From the NCBI GenBank assembly GCA_021209875.1, contig JAGYVD010000004.1, positions 2,232,001 to 2,296,000 of the forward strand: DNA of 64,000 nucleotides, written 5' to 3'. Below, piece by piece: positions 1 through 11,861 of the stretch. The DNA is from Rosellinia necatrix (taxonomy: Eukaryota > Ascomycota > Sordariomycetes > Xylariales > Xylariaceae). The translations under genes and the position numbers were made by a program. The notes below the pieces were generated by a model. The model searched no databases. It saw only the letters and a program-made list of their open reading frames with translations, and had not been told where the DNA came from. How positions within the stretch are numbered: position 1 is the stretch's first letter; each line of letters starts with the position of its first letter.

Positions 1-2101
1 AGTCCTTCACCTTCACAGGGCCAGAACCGGCCTTCCGCGTTGCGGAGCGCCGGACAGACATGGCGATACTACACGCGAACGACGCGAACGACGCAAAGGG
101 TTCGGGTTCAAAGAGTCCACATTGTGCTCATCATGGAGGGTCTCATCCGTTATGTACCTCGACTACGATCCGACTTGGGTGTGAGTAGTCAGAAGCGTCC
201 TAGCTCGATTTGTTGCGGCACAGACGTGTAAACTAGGTACAAATAGAATACATCTCCACAACTACCTACCTAGGCCATACAGCGAATCCACGTCAGTCTA
301 GAATACTATATACAAGTAGCTATTACGGTCACAAAGTTCGTCTCACCCGTAAAGGATCTAAAGTGGTAGCCGCTAAGTCTCGTGCTGTGGTGCGATCCAC
401 ATGATACCTTCAACTTCCCTCCTTCAACTAGTGACTAGTTTTAGTACCTGCTATTAATGTAAATAATGGATCCCTTGTATGATTTGTATTTTTTCCCCTT
501 GCACTAATATGCCATAAACTGCGCACTTTGAACGGGACATTATATTATAAGGTTCTGATTGTAATTCGTTAATAATCGCTGTTTCTATTTTATTTTTAAG
601 ATAACTAGATTATACTAAGGTTGAACGCTGGATCGGTACACATATCGGCACCGTAGCAGAAAATAAGAAGCCGCGAAGCCAGAACCATAATACCACACTA
701 CAGGATGAAAAACTTAAGGTTGCTACATCAACATGACCAAGTACGGAGTATAAACGAGTTAATGTTGGTAGGTGTGGACCGCGGAACGCGGCAAGACGTT
801 ACGCTAGGGTTTGTTTAAATAGCCAACGGGGTTGTTATTAGTACGAACATAAAAGATCTTACACTACAACGGCGGGAGGAAATATACCGGTTCAACAAAT
901 ATTTAAAAGCATCACTAAAAGTGCAGAAAAGACCAGTTCAGAGGGTGCCAAGTATAAAAACTCTAAGCTCTAAAATATTAAGCCCACGGAGGCATGATTT
1001 AGTATTTTATATATATGAGCATACCACGCTTTATGCTCCAGGGAGTCCTTGTACAGGCGTTAAAACAATACAACAACAACACACGATACCTACCTATACT
1101 TGTATGTACGTTGTACTAGGGTTGGTATCAACACGTCAAGGGTGATTTGCTTAGTGCAATTCCTAATCTCGCTAGCGATGCCAACGTCGCATTCAGGTGG
1201 ACCAGCCGGATGGGACAAATTCCCTAATAAGCCAACCTGAATACATATGGCACTAGTTTGCGACTAATTTGTTAGTCTAGGAGCCGAATCCTTCACCAAA
1301 AACAGGGTCCAGATCGTCTAGGACTGCAATGTTGACTTAGCCACCGTACCAATTACCTATCACATCTCATACCGATCATCCATCTTTTGACTACCCCTTC
1401 ATAAAGCGACCGTGCACCTACCTATGTATGTGATAGTATGCTGACAGCCATGGAAACTACTACTACTACTACTACTACGTATGTAATGGCATGTTATCAT
1501 TGGCATTTACGGTCATCATAGATCCCATACAAGGCCGCCATACGCCATACGCCATACGCATATGACCCTGCATTACCACCAACCAGCCGGTAAGCTTTCG
1601 TTGTGCTAGCTTTGGTTACATCTTTGGTTACATTATGTCCAAAAATAGGACTTGATCCTATCCAAATGTGGTCAAGCTTGTTCTATGCTGATGGCGGACA
1701 GTTCCATCTCAGCCCTAAAAGGGGCGACCATAAACAGTGCAACACACCATATATGTATACATAGTTACTTGTATATGCACCAACGCCTAATGGCATCGAT
1801 GTACCCTACACTACACTACTTGTGTACGTGCCTACCAAGTAGGTATAGTTTATATGCAGACATAAATAGACATACAGTGCAGTGCATATATAAGTCAGCG
1901 GCATGACCAAGACACTAGACCTCTGGTCCGCTACTAGATCCCGTAGCCATCGCTAACTAACTACCCGAACCGTGAGTACCTATTGCCTACAGTATACCGT
2001 ACGTTATAAACCCTGGAGCTTCGTCTTAGGGCTGTCTTTCTACCCAACAAACGTGAGCGAAACATACACGTGTACCTCTAGAATAACCAAGGCTCTTTTT
2101 G
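1..2101. other. Intergenic, no supported gene; AT-rich part
   Basis: No gene is supported here. The first 170 bases are open in all three forward frames and could be the last exon of a gene off the left edge, but nothing identifies it. About 420-640 is strongly AT-rich. A (CTA)n microsatellite lies at about 1456-1479 and CGCCATA units repeat near 1538-1560. Short TACCTA/TAGGTA motifs recur. Confidence 0.5.
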
Positions 2102-3175
2102 ATGGATAGGATGAATAGGATGGACAGAACGGACGGAATGAGTGAAACGGATGGAATGGATGAACCTCGTCCCCCCTTCACCACCCCTGTGCTCGAGGAG
2201 TGCAAAGAGCAGCAGGACTTCAACCATCATCTGCCAGCAGCGCGCCGTACGAAACAAGACCACATTGTCGTACCCCAGGCAGACGCCGACTTCCTGGGCG
2301 ACGAACTCCTCGTCAAAAGGATAAATTACATACAAGACTGGTTATGGATATGCGGTCGTCCAATGCCACCACGCCCGCTTCATTACCAGCTCGTCCTATC
2401 GAGAGAAATCAGTATCACAGAAAGCCCAGAGCTACATCTCGTATGGTCAAAAAATCACATATTCCTAAAACCCCTGCCTCCGTGGCTCCTGGATCCCGCC
2501 TTCTGGACCTCTCATATTCTACACGATCACGACCTCGCGCGGTGCGCGCGGGGTTTCCTCTTCTCTTACACCGCACTGATCGCATACCAAAGCGACTTTA
2601 ATATCGCCCAGGAGAGGGGCTTACTTCCTTCTTTCCTCACATGGCCTACATGGAAGCGTGTCGTACGGGAGGTCCTAGAAAACCACGACATGGCAATGGT
2701 GAATCCCAGGTATTGGTATGGGGAATTACGGCTCGGGAGATTAAACACGGTCTATCGACTCAGAGGTTTTATTTTCCGCGGCTACTCCAAAATAGGCGGC
2801 CACGCGGTTTACGCCGACCTCATCGCCGATAACTTCGCCGTACTAGCGACCGTGCTGGGTTACGTCGTGATCGTGTTGACGTCCCTCCAGGTGGGCCTAG
2901 GTGTAGACAGGCTTCTAGAGAGCAATGCTTTCGTGGATTTCAGCTACGGGTTCACAATATTCAGCATCATCGCGCCCCTAGTAGCTGCTGTCGGGATCCT
3001 CTTCTTCGTCCTGACGATGTTCATCAGCAATTGGGTAGTGACGAAGAAGTACGAGGAAAGAAGATTTAAGGAAATGGGGGTAGAGCCATATTGGAGGGAC
3101 AAAGCCGATGGCGCGCCAGGAGCACCATTGGTGAAGCGCAGGACGCCCAGTTCGGATCCGCGAGGTAGCGTCTGA
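2102..3175 (+). CDS. DUF6601 family integral membrane protein
   Basis: A single-exon gene for 357 residues, recognised from memory as the fungal DUF6601 family, whose function is unknown. The core reads RPLHYQLVLSREI...ELHLVW, then an aromatic-rich middle (LPPWLLDPAFW, ARGFLFSYTALI). Two strongly hydrophobic segments lie near the C-terminus (FAVLATVLGYVVIVLTSL and FSIIAPLVAAVGILFFVLTM), followed by a basic cytosolic-looking tail (KKYEERRFKEMG). The first ATG at 2102 is used, but the first 20 residues are a degenerate Met-Asp-Arg repeat produced by ATGGA-like repeats. In-frame ATGs at 2111, 2120, 2138 and 2156 are alternatives. The next gene downstream is on the same strand about 0.9 kb away. 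Membrane location is inferred from the hydrophobic segments. Confidence 0.8.
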   Translation: MDRMNRMDRTDGMSETDGMDEPRPPFTTPVLEECKEQQDFNHHLPAARRTKQDHIVVPQADADFLGDELLVKRINYIQDWLWICGRPMPPRPLHYQLVLSREISITESPELHLVWSKNHIFLKPLPPWLLDPAFWTSHILHDHDLARCARGFLFSYTALIAYQSDFNIAQERGLLPSFLTWPTWKRVVREVLENHDMAMVNPRYWYGELRLGRLNTVYRLRGFIFRGYSKIGGHAVYADLIADNFAVLATVLGYVVIVLTSLQVGLGVDRLLESNAFVDFSYGFTIFSIIAPLVAAVGILFFVLTMFISNWVVTKKYEERRFKEMGVEPYWRDKADGAPGAPLVKRRTPSSDPRGSV

Positions 3176-3943
3176 TTCAGCTGTTGTTGTTCCAAGTACT
3201 ATAACCAAGGCGTGTATCCCGCCTTCCAATCGACGCGGGAGAACGAGATGCCGAGGGATACGGGATACTAAATGTATCACTGCTCATTAGATTCAATGAG
3301 AACATATACATCTAATTAGTGGTACAATCCAAGCGAAGTAGGACGGAATAGAACACAGAAACTTTTGTGTTGTCGCACTGACGCCATCTTTTCGATTCCC
3401 GCGATGTGACCCCTGACGGGCACAACTATTCCGTAGGGTCCAGTTCCTGTACACAAGTGAAAGTCATGTTTGTCCCCAGCCAGAAACATGTGATATGATT
3501 TTTACATCCGCCGGATTAGCAAAGTCTCCAAGTTCTCCTTGCCGCTATTCACTTTTGGCTCTTCGCGGGTGGGTGTTCAGGGCCGGCTAACTCCTGGCAT
3601 TGCGCAACCCGTTTTGGACAAAGGCGGTTGACGACTCCCCCAAGGCAAGAGGACGTGGAAGCATTCACAGTAACACAACACCGCCTCTGCTTGTTGTCTT
3701 GGATGACAAGCTGTTAACACATTGTACGTAGGCGTTCGGGTGACCAACCATCAACGGGCTTGCGGCTTCCATCCAGTTAGCACTCGTGGGTGTTCACAGG
3801 CGGTACACCTAAGCCGCGAGATAAGCGAGCACAAGGCAACCGAATAACGAATTTTGTTTGAGTGGGTGTTGCAGCCCCATTTTGGAGGCTCCTGTCAGCT
3901 CTCGTAGTGTCTTCCCCTAGGTCTCGGGGACTCAATACCTCCC
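3176..3943. other. Intergenic between DUF6601 gene and Hce2-like gene
   Basis: Presumed 3' UTR of the upstream gene and promoter of the downstream one. No further coding signal seen. Confidence 0.5.
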
Positions 3944-3951
3944 TATAAATA
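3944..3951 (+). promoter_or_regulatory. TATA box of the Hce2-like gene
   Basis: A clean TATAAATA lies 137 bases before the chosen ATG at 4081. Strong TATA boxes are common on inducible fungal genes, so this fits a regulated secreted protein. Promoter function is inferred. Confidence 0.5.
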
Positions 3952-4080
3952 GGAGTCATCACCCAGATGAACGCCCCGGGCCATCCAGGCCATCACATTA
4001 TCCCAATCCCCCCCCTTATATCAAACCGCCGTCCCACTACCCACCAGCGTATCCCACAACATCCACTCGCTCTAATTACC

Positions 4081-4602
4081 ATGAAGTCCGCCGCCCTCCT
4101 CATGGCCCCCCTAGCAGTAGCCCTCGCCGTGCCGCCGCGCGGGGCCGCGGTCTCCTCCTCCTCCTCCTCCAAGCGCCATGACCCGATGGTGCTATTCGTG
4201 CCTTTCGTGCCCTTCACGCCGGAGCAGGGGGGTTTCGACGCGTGCGCGACCGAGACGCACCACCTGAGCATGCTCGGGCACCCGGCGTCCATGATGGACT
4301 GCCTGGAGCTCAGCGCGTGGGCGGCGGAGAACAACGGGGTGTGGATCGTCGGGGCGGACGACGACGGCGACGGCGGCGACAACGACGGCGGCTGGCGCGC
4401 ACTCCAGACGCGAGGCGCGTGCGCGCTGTACGCGAGGAGCGCGCGGCCGACGCCGGTCGGGAACTGGGACGTCGTCGACCTCATCGAGGCCGTCCACCTC
4501 GGCGACGGCATCCGGCTCGGCTCCGTCGAGGAGGTCGGCGTGCTCGGCGCCTGCCAGGGTGGCGACAACGTCAGCTTCTGGCTGCGCAATCCGGGACTGT
4601 AG
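4081..4602 (+). CDS. Small secreted Hce2/Ecp2-like effector candidate
   Basis: A single-exon gene for 173 residues. The ATG at 4081 begins a typical signal peptide (MKSAALLMAPLAVALA, likely cleaved before VPP). An in-frame ATG at 3967 would bury that signal behind 38 extra residues and is rejected. The mature part has four cysteines in the spacing of Ecp2/Hce2 proteins: DAC, then ASMMDCLEL, then GACALYA, VGNWDVVDLI, and a final GACQGG with an aromatic end. Members of this family are secreted and some were described as necrosis-inducing in plants; whether this one is active is unknown. The codons are very GC-rich, with an Asp-Gly-rich insert near residues 95-105. It is convergent with the cyanase gene. 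Confidence 0.65.
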   Translation: MKSAALLMAPLAVALAVPPRGAAVSSSSSSKRHDPMVLFVPFVPFTPEQGGFDACATETHHLSMLGHPASMMDCLELSAWAAENNGVWIVGADDDGDGGDNDGGWRALQTRGACALYARSARPTPVGNWDVVDLIEAVHLGDGIRLGSVEEVGVLGACQGGDNVSFWLRNPGL

Positions 4603-5361
4603 AAGGAGGGGGAGGGCCTTATGTGCTGGCTAAAAAAAAAAAAACCAGCTCCGGGCAAAAAGGCGTTGATGGTTTGAAACCAGCTAGTCGCGGGAATCTC
4701 GGCAGTTACTTTGTTCGGGGGGGGCCGGCCGGTTGGCACAGAAAACTCCTGCCACGGCAGATATGAATCGTACTTATAGCAAGCTAAAGTGACATCAAAG
4801 GAAAAACGAGATGAATGTGCGCGGCGTGTGGTATGTCTAATGCGAGTGTAGTGGTGATAAAACGAGTGAAAAAGAGAAAAAGAAAATATAATTAGGCATC
4901 TTCAAATCAAATCCTCCAGGACCAAATAATGTTGAATAACGAATACCGGAGCAGTAAATGAAGAAACGAACGATATATATGCTGTGCTAAACTAAGTTCC
5001 CACCCCCCCTTGGTTATTGGGCCATGTCAAGACATAACCCTCCACTCCTAGTTAGACACGACATGCTTAGGTCGAACCTTAATTCGAAGCGAGGCTTTGA
5101 AGTATATGACAAGGAGAATGAATAGACACGGGTTTACTAGCACAAAAGAGGTAATATCGAAGTCAGGCATGGATTAAGTCCTGTTATCTACTTGATGGGT
5201 AATCGTGACGCTCGCGATCCAGTTTGGCCTACATGAACGGAGTGGCCGATAAACCGTGCGGTTGGTGTTCAGGTCTAACAACGCGTCCTTCTACAGACCA
5301 CTCTAATAATATGCGGCGGTTATGTTTTTGAAGGTAGGAAACCATTTATAGACTCGGATGT
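4603..5361. other. Intergenic between convergent genes
   Basis: 3' flanks of the Hce2-like gene (+) and cyanase (-). It holds an A11 tract near 4632 and AT-rich sequence. No gene seen. Confidence 0.5.
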
Positions 5362-6019
5362 CTAGAACCGGGTATAGGGTAGCCTAGAGAAAGCAAATCA
5401 GGAACCAAAGGGCCACACAATATGCCAAGCACAGTTCGACTTACCACTTGCCCCTGAGCGTGATGTTTACCCAACTGGATCTGCGTTAGACTGGCTGCAA
5501 ATCATCGATGGTAGGAGGAGGCCACTCACGCAACACCGTCACTGTCTACCTCCTTCTCGATCTTGGAGGAGAAGGCAATGGCGCTCATAATACCATCGCC
5601 GAACTTCTCGTTCATGATAGCCTTGAACGCATACCCGTAATTCTGCACGACCTCGTACAGTCGGTAGATCAAAGGTTCCACCGGGGGCATTGGCCCGGCG
5701 CGTCCGCGGTCGGGGAAGCCTGCCAGCGAGGCCTCCAGAGCTGATTTAGGCACCCCCAGAAGGCTCGACAACTTCTCGACGTCCTCGGTGGAAGCCTGGG
5801 CCTGGCCATAAAACAGCGCGGCCACGGCGACCTCGCCGCGGCCGAGTTCCTTGGCGATAGCCTCGAAACTTAGCTTATGTGTGGCCTTGGCCTCGAACAA
5901 CGCTCGTGAGTAGGCCGGCAGCCGATCTGCCAGAGAAGACTGTGGCTCGGGTCAGCGGTGGGCGTGTCGTGAGGACGGCCACGATTGCTCACGTCGAGAG
6001 TAGCGACACGATCAGCCAT
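5362..6019 (-). CDS. cyn1: Cyanate hydratase (cyanase)
   Basis: Encodes cyanase, which converts cyanate and bicarbonate to carbon dioxide and ammonia in the cytosol. Four exons on the minus strand were worked out: 5983-6019, 5530-5926, 5445-5480 and 5362-5383, giving 163 residues, the usual fungal length. The N-terminal helix-turn-helix-like part carries [12 protein letters not shown]. The catalytic domain has [16 protein letters not shown] and FGDGIMSAI, containing the conserved Arg, Glu and Ser of the active site. The protein ends RGKWLPYTRF, as expected. Introns 2 and 3 have GTGAGT and GTAAGT donors; intron 1 uses a weak GTGGCC donor but restores the family N-terminus. In intron 2 a CTAAC sits only a few bases before the acceptor, which is tight. 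Confidence 0.93.
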
Positions 6020-7155
6020 AGTGAAGCGGGTGTTGTGTTGAATAAGAAACTTGCCCAGTTACGTCTCAGATTGGCATGCGAATGTTGAGCCCCAGCTACA
6101 GCCCGGTTGCTCGTAAGGCATATATCGTCTATATAGTGGTCGGGGAAGCGTTGTCTACGCCCTACGCCACCGAGTCCCCTTACCGAGGCGACCCCGCGCG
6201 CGAACGGCGACTGGAGGTGCGGAGAAAACCCGGTAACTCGGCGTCATAGCGTTTCGAGACGGGTAGTGTATGAGTAATGGAGCTCGCGGGGGCGTTGCGC
6301 CGCATTCGATATTTCCCGTGAGCCGTACCTGGCCTGGGTTATTTCCCTCTCGGGGTATCTGGACCGGGATGTGGAAGCTGGATGTCCCATCCATCATTCA
6401 TTCATCTATTTGGATTGTAGTGTAATATTCCACGCCTGGCGTTTATATAATATACAACTTACCTTTCCTTTCCTTGGCTCTTGACCTTGGGTCGAACACA
6501 TCCTATTGCCCAATGCCTTATAACTACCCAGATAGGTAGTCATACCTACTCACTAGAAGTAGGTGAGTAGACGCGTACTCAAGTAACGAGCTACCTAGGT
6601 AATGTCTACGTACCTAACTAGAACCTTGGAAGTAGTTAGGTTAGGTAGGGCTAGAGGTAGGTACCAGTCTAGAATAGGTTTACGGCCTAGGCATGGAGAT
6701 TAGGTAGCTTTAGTTGTCTAGTGTAGTGTAGTAGTGACGTACATATGCACTCTTTAGGGGCCTGCTAGTACTCTACCTATCTACAGGTACGTAATAGGTA
6801 ATTATATACGCAGTAGGAGGGGTAACTGCAGCACCTATCCCCACTAAGCGACTCAAAGCCGGCCGGCACCGCCTGTTCGCTTGCCTACAATTGCGGTACC
6901 TACCTAACTGATAGCCTAGGTACGTTAGGTAAATTTAAGTACCTACTGGATACTCATAGTTAAATCATCTCCCACTGGCATAGGGTATGCTTACGGCTCG
7001 CCGGATATCGCGATATAGCACAACACCCTCCTTATATATATATATATATATAACTATATATATATAAAAGCGACGCCTGCCACCGTGTCGCGACAACCGT
7101 ATACCTGGTCCACGCAACAAAACCTAGCTACACTACTACTGGGTGCTAACTTAGT
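6020..7155. other. Intergenic, dense in TACCTA/TAGGTA motifs
   Basis: Lies between the divergent cyanase and NAD kinase starts. From about 6520 to 6960 it holds many ACCTACCTA, TAGGTAGG and CCTAGG copies. No gene seen. Confidence 0.5.
7033..7067. repeat. (TA)n microsatellite
   Basis: An interrupted TA dinucleotide run about 90 bases upstream of the NAD kinase start. Confidence 0.85.
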
Positions 7156-9089
7156 ATGAGCGAGCACAATGAACATGCACCGTCGCATGATGGGAGCCAT
7201 GAGACCCCAAATAGACATGTTCACTACGAAGTTGACGCCCACTCCCATACTAGCGACGATGACATGAGAGAAGTCGAGGTACGCTTTTCGACTCGGACAT
7301 CGTTTGCTCCGAGGGTCTCTGACAAGCTCGAGACAACCTCCCAACAATACCACCCGTCTAACAATGCCCCCATCTAGGTCACCTTCGATCCCACGAGCCC
7401 GTACCGAAGAAAGAGCTCCCTCGTCCCCAGCGACCATGCATTCCCCCATAGCGCAGGCCGGTACCCGAAGAAGCTGTTCTCCTCCGATTGCATTGTCCAC
7501 CAATTGCTCGAGGCGCATAAATACGATGATGCCTCCTATGACAAAATTCATGGTTCCGCTTCCCGTCGGCCGAACGCTCCCCACGCAGACGTCTCCAACG
7601 AGATGGGTTTGGGTGCATACGTCGAACCGAAAGGGAACAGCGAGACGAACGCGGAGGACAAGGGCAAGAGATCTGGGAGCATATCGTTCGTCGGCGCCGA
7701 CAGCGACAGCAGTCTGGCGTCCGGCCAGTCCGATGAGAAATCATGGAAGACGGAGGTCATCAAGACGAGATCCGAGTTGGATCTAGCTGGAAGGGAGCAT
7801 GAAGGCCTTCATAGCCGACTCCTAACGAAGAAGCAACTCACGGAAATGGCTTGGGGAGTGAGGGAATTGAGTAGACGTCTAGGGATGGTGCGGCTGAAAT
7901 TCAGGGTGGAAAACATCTTCTTGCTGACGAAGGCTTACGACGAGGACTTGATACCAAAGACAAGAGAATTGGCCAAGTGGTTATTAAGCAAGGACAGAAA
8001 CGTACGGTATACTGTGTATGTCGAAGATACATTGCGAGATAACAAGCGCTTCGATATACCAGGGTTGATAGAGGAGCTTCGGTCGGAGTATATCGAGGGA
8101 GGCGATATGGACCACGATACACCCACGGAAGCCCTGGGTCGGCGGATACGCTTTTGGACGGAAGACATGTGTCGAAAGAGACCACATACCTTCGACTTCA
8201 TTATCACTCTTGGGGGAGATGGGACGGTTTTATATGCAAGCTGGCTATTTCAGAGAATAGTGCCGCCCGTGTTGAGTTTCGCACTCGGAAGTTTAGGGTT
8301 CCTTACCAAGTTTGATTTCAACGAATATCAGCAGTCTCTAGATACTGCGTTCACAGTCGGCGTCACTGTAAGCCTACGTCTGCGGTTTGAGGGTACGATT
8401 ATGAGAAGACAGGAGAAGAAGGCTCTACTGGAACCAGACCAAAAAATCAACGGCGAGCCCCCTTCTCGAAATCGCGATTTAGTAGAGGAGCTTATTGGGG
8501 AGGAAAAGGATGACGAGCACACGCATAAACCAGACGGCACATATGAGATCCTCAATGAGATAGTGATAGATCGAGGACCGAACCCTAGTAAGTGAAAAAG
8601 CAGCTTATCGAGGCACCTGTTCTTTGCTAACGATACTTAGCGTTGGCCAATATAGAGATATTTGGAGACGATGAGCACTTCACTTCCGTGCTCGCGGACG
8701 GTGTTTGTGTGTCGACTCCCACAGGGTCGACGGCTTATAATCTTGCGGCGGGCGGCTCGCTGTGCCACCCAGAGAACCCTGTCATGCTTGTCACCGCTAT
8801 ATGCGCACATACACTATCGTTTCGACCAATCATATTACCAGATACAATCGTCTTGCGCCTCGGAGTGCCATACGATGCACGGACTAGTAGCTGGGCGAGC
8901 TTCGATGGTCGGGAGCGCATTGAGCTTCACCCAGGCGACTACGTAACTATCAGTGCAAGTCGTTTCCCATTCGCCAGTGTTCAACCTCAAGGGAGACGTA
9001 GCGAAGACTGGGTCAACAGCATTCGTGGCAAGCTGGGCTGGAATACACGGCAAAAGCAGAAGAATGAAGGTTTTGGAAAGTGGGATTAG
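7156..9089 (+). CDS. NAD+ kinase (ATP-NAD kinase family)
   Basis: Phosphorylates NAD+ to NADP+, supplying NADPH pools; yeast relatives are Utr1, Yef1 and Pos5. Three exons: 7156-7278, 7378-8587 and 8641-9089, for 593 residues. The diagnostic GGDGT motif appears as FIITLGGDGTVLYASW, followed by LGSLGFLTKF, NEIVIDRGPNPT (rebuilt across intron 2), and the C-terminal VCVSTPTGSTAYNLAAGG and SFRPIILPDT blocks. Intron 2 (GTAAGT to TTAG, with GCTAAC) is secure. Intron 1 (GTACGC to ATCTAG, with CTAAC) is needed to pass an in-frame stop and joins an acidic, His-rich leader to the conserved AGRYPKKLFSSDCIVHQLL region. The long N-terminus without a clear targeting peptide suggests a cytosolic form. Confidence 0.93.
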
Positions 9090-10758
9090 TAAAAAAAAAA
9101 AAAAACTCTGGCCTCGATCGTTGACTTTTGATATACGACTTCGGATGATGGGAACCAAACCTGGAGGTTGAGCGGAAATTTCTTTTTTGAGAGAATAATG
9201 TGTCCTTGTACGCGCACACTTTTCCCCTATTCTAATCATGCCCTGCCAGACGGACGACGTACCGAGTCAACAGTAGACGAAACAAGAGATCGGAGAGCCT
9301 GTAGCCACGGCCAAATAAACCCCCTAATCGATGATACGAGCACATCCGTAGCATATAAGCTACGCTTCACTTAGATCACGCAAAGCTCAACAGTCTTGCC
9401 TAGGATAGGTAGTATCGGTGGAAGCGTTCAAAGCGCCTACCCAATCCACTGCAGCGTCATGAATCAGAAAAAAAGAAATTTACTTAGTTTGGACTTAGCA
9501 GCCGGACGATAACATCGGAAATCTAGTGCAGCGCCCCGGGGATTCCCTTGTTCACTGTTATGTGCCGGCCTTGCTGGGGTTCGTCTCGGACGCGCCATGC
9601 ATGCACAGACGCACTGCAGGCTAAATTTCCCGAACAGCAGGGTATCGATATCCTGGATGCTAGATACGGCAATAGAACAAGCTTTGTGGAGGCGGAGTTC
9701 GATCCAAATCATAGACCTGACAGTCGAGACTTGGCAGGAGGTCTGAGACTGTTCCCATTGTCACCTATATCCACAGAGAAGAGGCATGACCTATGCGTAA
9801 AATTAGGACAGCCAATATCGAAATGCAGTAATACCCTACTTCCTCTCCTTCTCCACGCCATGTTGCCATCTGAAAACAAGTCGGTGCATTTGGAAGGGGT
9901 GGATAGGTTAGTAGGGCTAGGCGTTTCTGATTCATGGGGAAGAGGCTTTTTATGTCCCCTACTTCTTTCGTGTACGCGTACGCACGCTAATCTTCGACAG
10001 GTTTAATCAATGAAACAAATACCGGGGTGAGTATCAAAATGTGATTCGGGCGGGCGGTTGTCTCTTATAACCCACGCATTATTCCGAGGTTATGACAATC
10101 CTGGCGGCGTATATACGCAAAGGAGCTGTTGCCCGAGTTGAGCCTGTGAGCTATCTAGATTAAGTAGATATGGCACACGTCAGACTTGGCCACGATTAAC
10201 CCAGTAGTAGTAATGGATGTAGAAAGTTATGTACCTCTGAATCTCATCCCGACATCTATTGATCGCTCAGCGCCAGCTCGCGATTTCTAGTCCCTATAAG
10301 TGACTCTTAACGACTCGATACTAGACACGTCGGAGAAAATCGACGATCTAGCTTAGGTCTCGGTCTTCTAAGCTGAATTGGCCGTACGTAGTACATTGTT
10401 TATACTATTTTAACTGTAGACTACATAGAGGCCCGGTCCCATGCCCGTCTCCTCCCCCCCCGTCCCTTTAACTCCTGCATGATCAATCCGTGGAGAAGCA
10501 AGGTCTGAAGCACCCCATTCTGCGCCCCCAAGAGCCATAATTTGATGCTCCTCGTGGAGTTTTCCCGTGTTTAATTTTTGCTGCTTCCCCTTCCATAATA
10601 TCAATTGGCACCACCCCGTATTCGTATAGGCGATAATGACTGGCACAAAATCGCCCGCCTCAAATATCCAGCGTGAGTGAGTTAGGTAGTAAAAATTTTA
10701 ATTAGAGCTTCTTATGTAGCGATGAAAATAAGGCATTCCCCATTACCCACACCCCTTT
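9090..10758. other. Intergenic, no supported gene
   Basis: Flanks of convergent genes, starting with an A14 tract right after the NAD kinase stop. An open stretch at 9548-10006 (+) has no recognisable domain and is treated as chance. Confidence 0.45.
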
Positions 10759-11861
10759 TCACGTCGAGGCAACGGCCTCTAGTGCCTCGTCATCGTCATC
10801 AACATCATCTGCCGTCTCAATGAATGTCATCGTGACACCCTCGTCACCAGGAATGTTGAGATTGATAGAATCGATGGTTTCGCCGCTGTCGCGCTTGGAG
10901 AGAGCTGGTATATTTAAAACCGGAAGAGTCTTGACAGAGCGTGTTTCGAAATCAGGCGAGTTCTGTATGGCTTTCAAGAGGCATATCATCAGCATATATC
11001 GTCTAGGGGTGATCATGTGTCTTGCTTCTTTTTCTCTATCCGTTACTTACCGGCGGGGATACCTCGCTTTATATACATGCGAGTCACCTTGGCTCGCGAG
11101 CGAAGTGAAAACGTCTCGTCTCGTTTAGCTGGAGCCTGACCCTCGGCAGGGGCGGGGGCAGCCTTCGCATTGTTGTCGACGATGATACCAACGCCAGCGC
11201 CGCCTTCACCAGTGCCGAGCTGGATCAGAGGACCCTTGGTCAGAGCAGCCTCGGCGAAGGTCAGCGCCCGGTCGAAGCCCGCAAGGTCCCGCTTGGCCTT
11301 TGGCTGTCCTTGTTCTTCGCGGGGTTCGATCGCCTTGCCCATGCCTTGAATGCCCGTGTTCGGTGTAGCTATCATGCGAGTCAGCGTCGTCCCATCACAA
11401 GAAAGAAGAGGTTGCATCTTAGTTACCTTGCTCTTGTACGGGGGTATCGACCACCACTGGCGTGGTCTCTGGGGTCGCGGCGGCCGTTTGGATGTCCTGC
11501 GCAACCACGGCGGTGGTCTCGGCAGGGGCAGTTTTTGAGGGGGCGCCGAGGGCTTGGATATCTTGAGCGACATCATTGTTGGCGGCACCATTGGTAGCGC
11601 CGCCATTGGCTGTTGCGCTAGTTACGGCTGCACCCTCCAAAGCGTTCAGCAGGGCCGTCACATCCTGGTTGCCTCCGAATGAGATTTCACCATCACCGAC
11701 TACCCTGTATAATGATTAGCTGTTGGCTCTGGCGCCGCACCCCCGTGTCCTCGCATATCAACTCACAAAGCTGGTGAATAAGCGCCGAGATTGATGTTCA
11801 AGGGAAGTCCATTGACACTGGCCAAAAAGCCGGCGACGGCAATCAGTCTGTAATTAACCAT
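10759..11861 (-). CDS. Secreted protein with several kexin-type Lys-Arg sites
   Basis: Function not recognised. Four exons on the minus strand are proposed: 11767-11861, 11427-11704, 11051-11368 and 10759-10970, giving 300 residues. It opens with a signal peptide (MVNYRLIAVAGFLASVNG). An Ala/Thr-rich low-complexity region follows (two VAQDIQ copies), then a region with Lys-Arg at about residues 150-151, 206-207, 225-226 and 256-257, three of them followed by Asp. This resembles precursors trimmed by the Golgi protease Kex2. The C-terminus reads LNIPGDEGVTMTFIET and ends in an Asp/Glu cluster. Introns 1 and 2 are good; intron 2 has GTAACT to ATAG. Intron 3 is uncertain: the strong GTAAGT donor needs an atypical AAAG acceptor, while a donor at AAG|GTGACT could pair with the CATACAG acceptor at about 10964. 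Confidence 0.72.

Noticed and set aside
9548..10006. 152-residue open frame on the plus strand
   Set aside because: No domain, signal or splice support.
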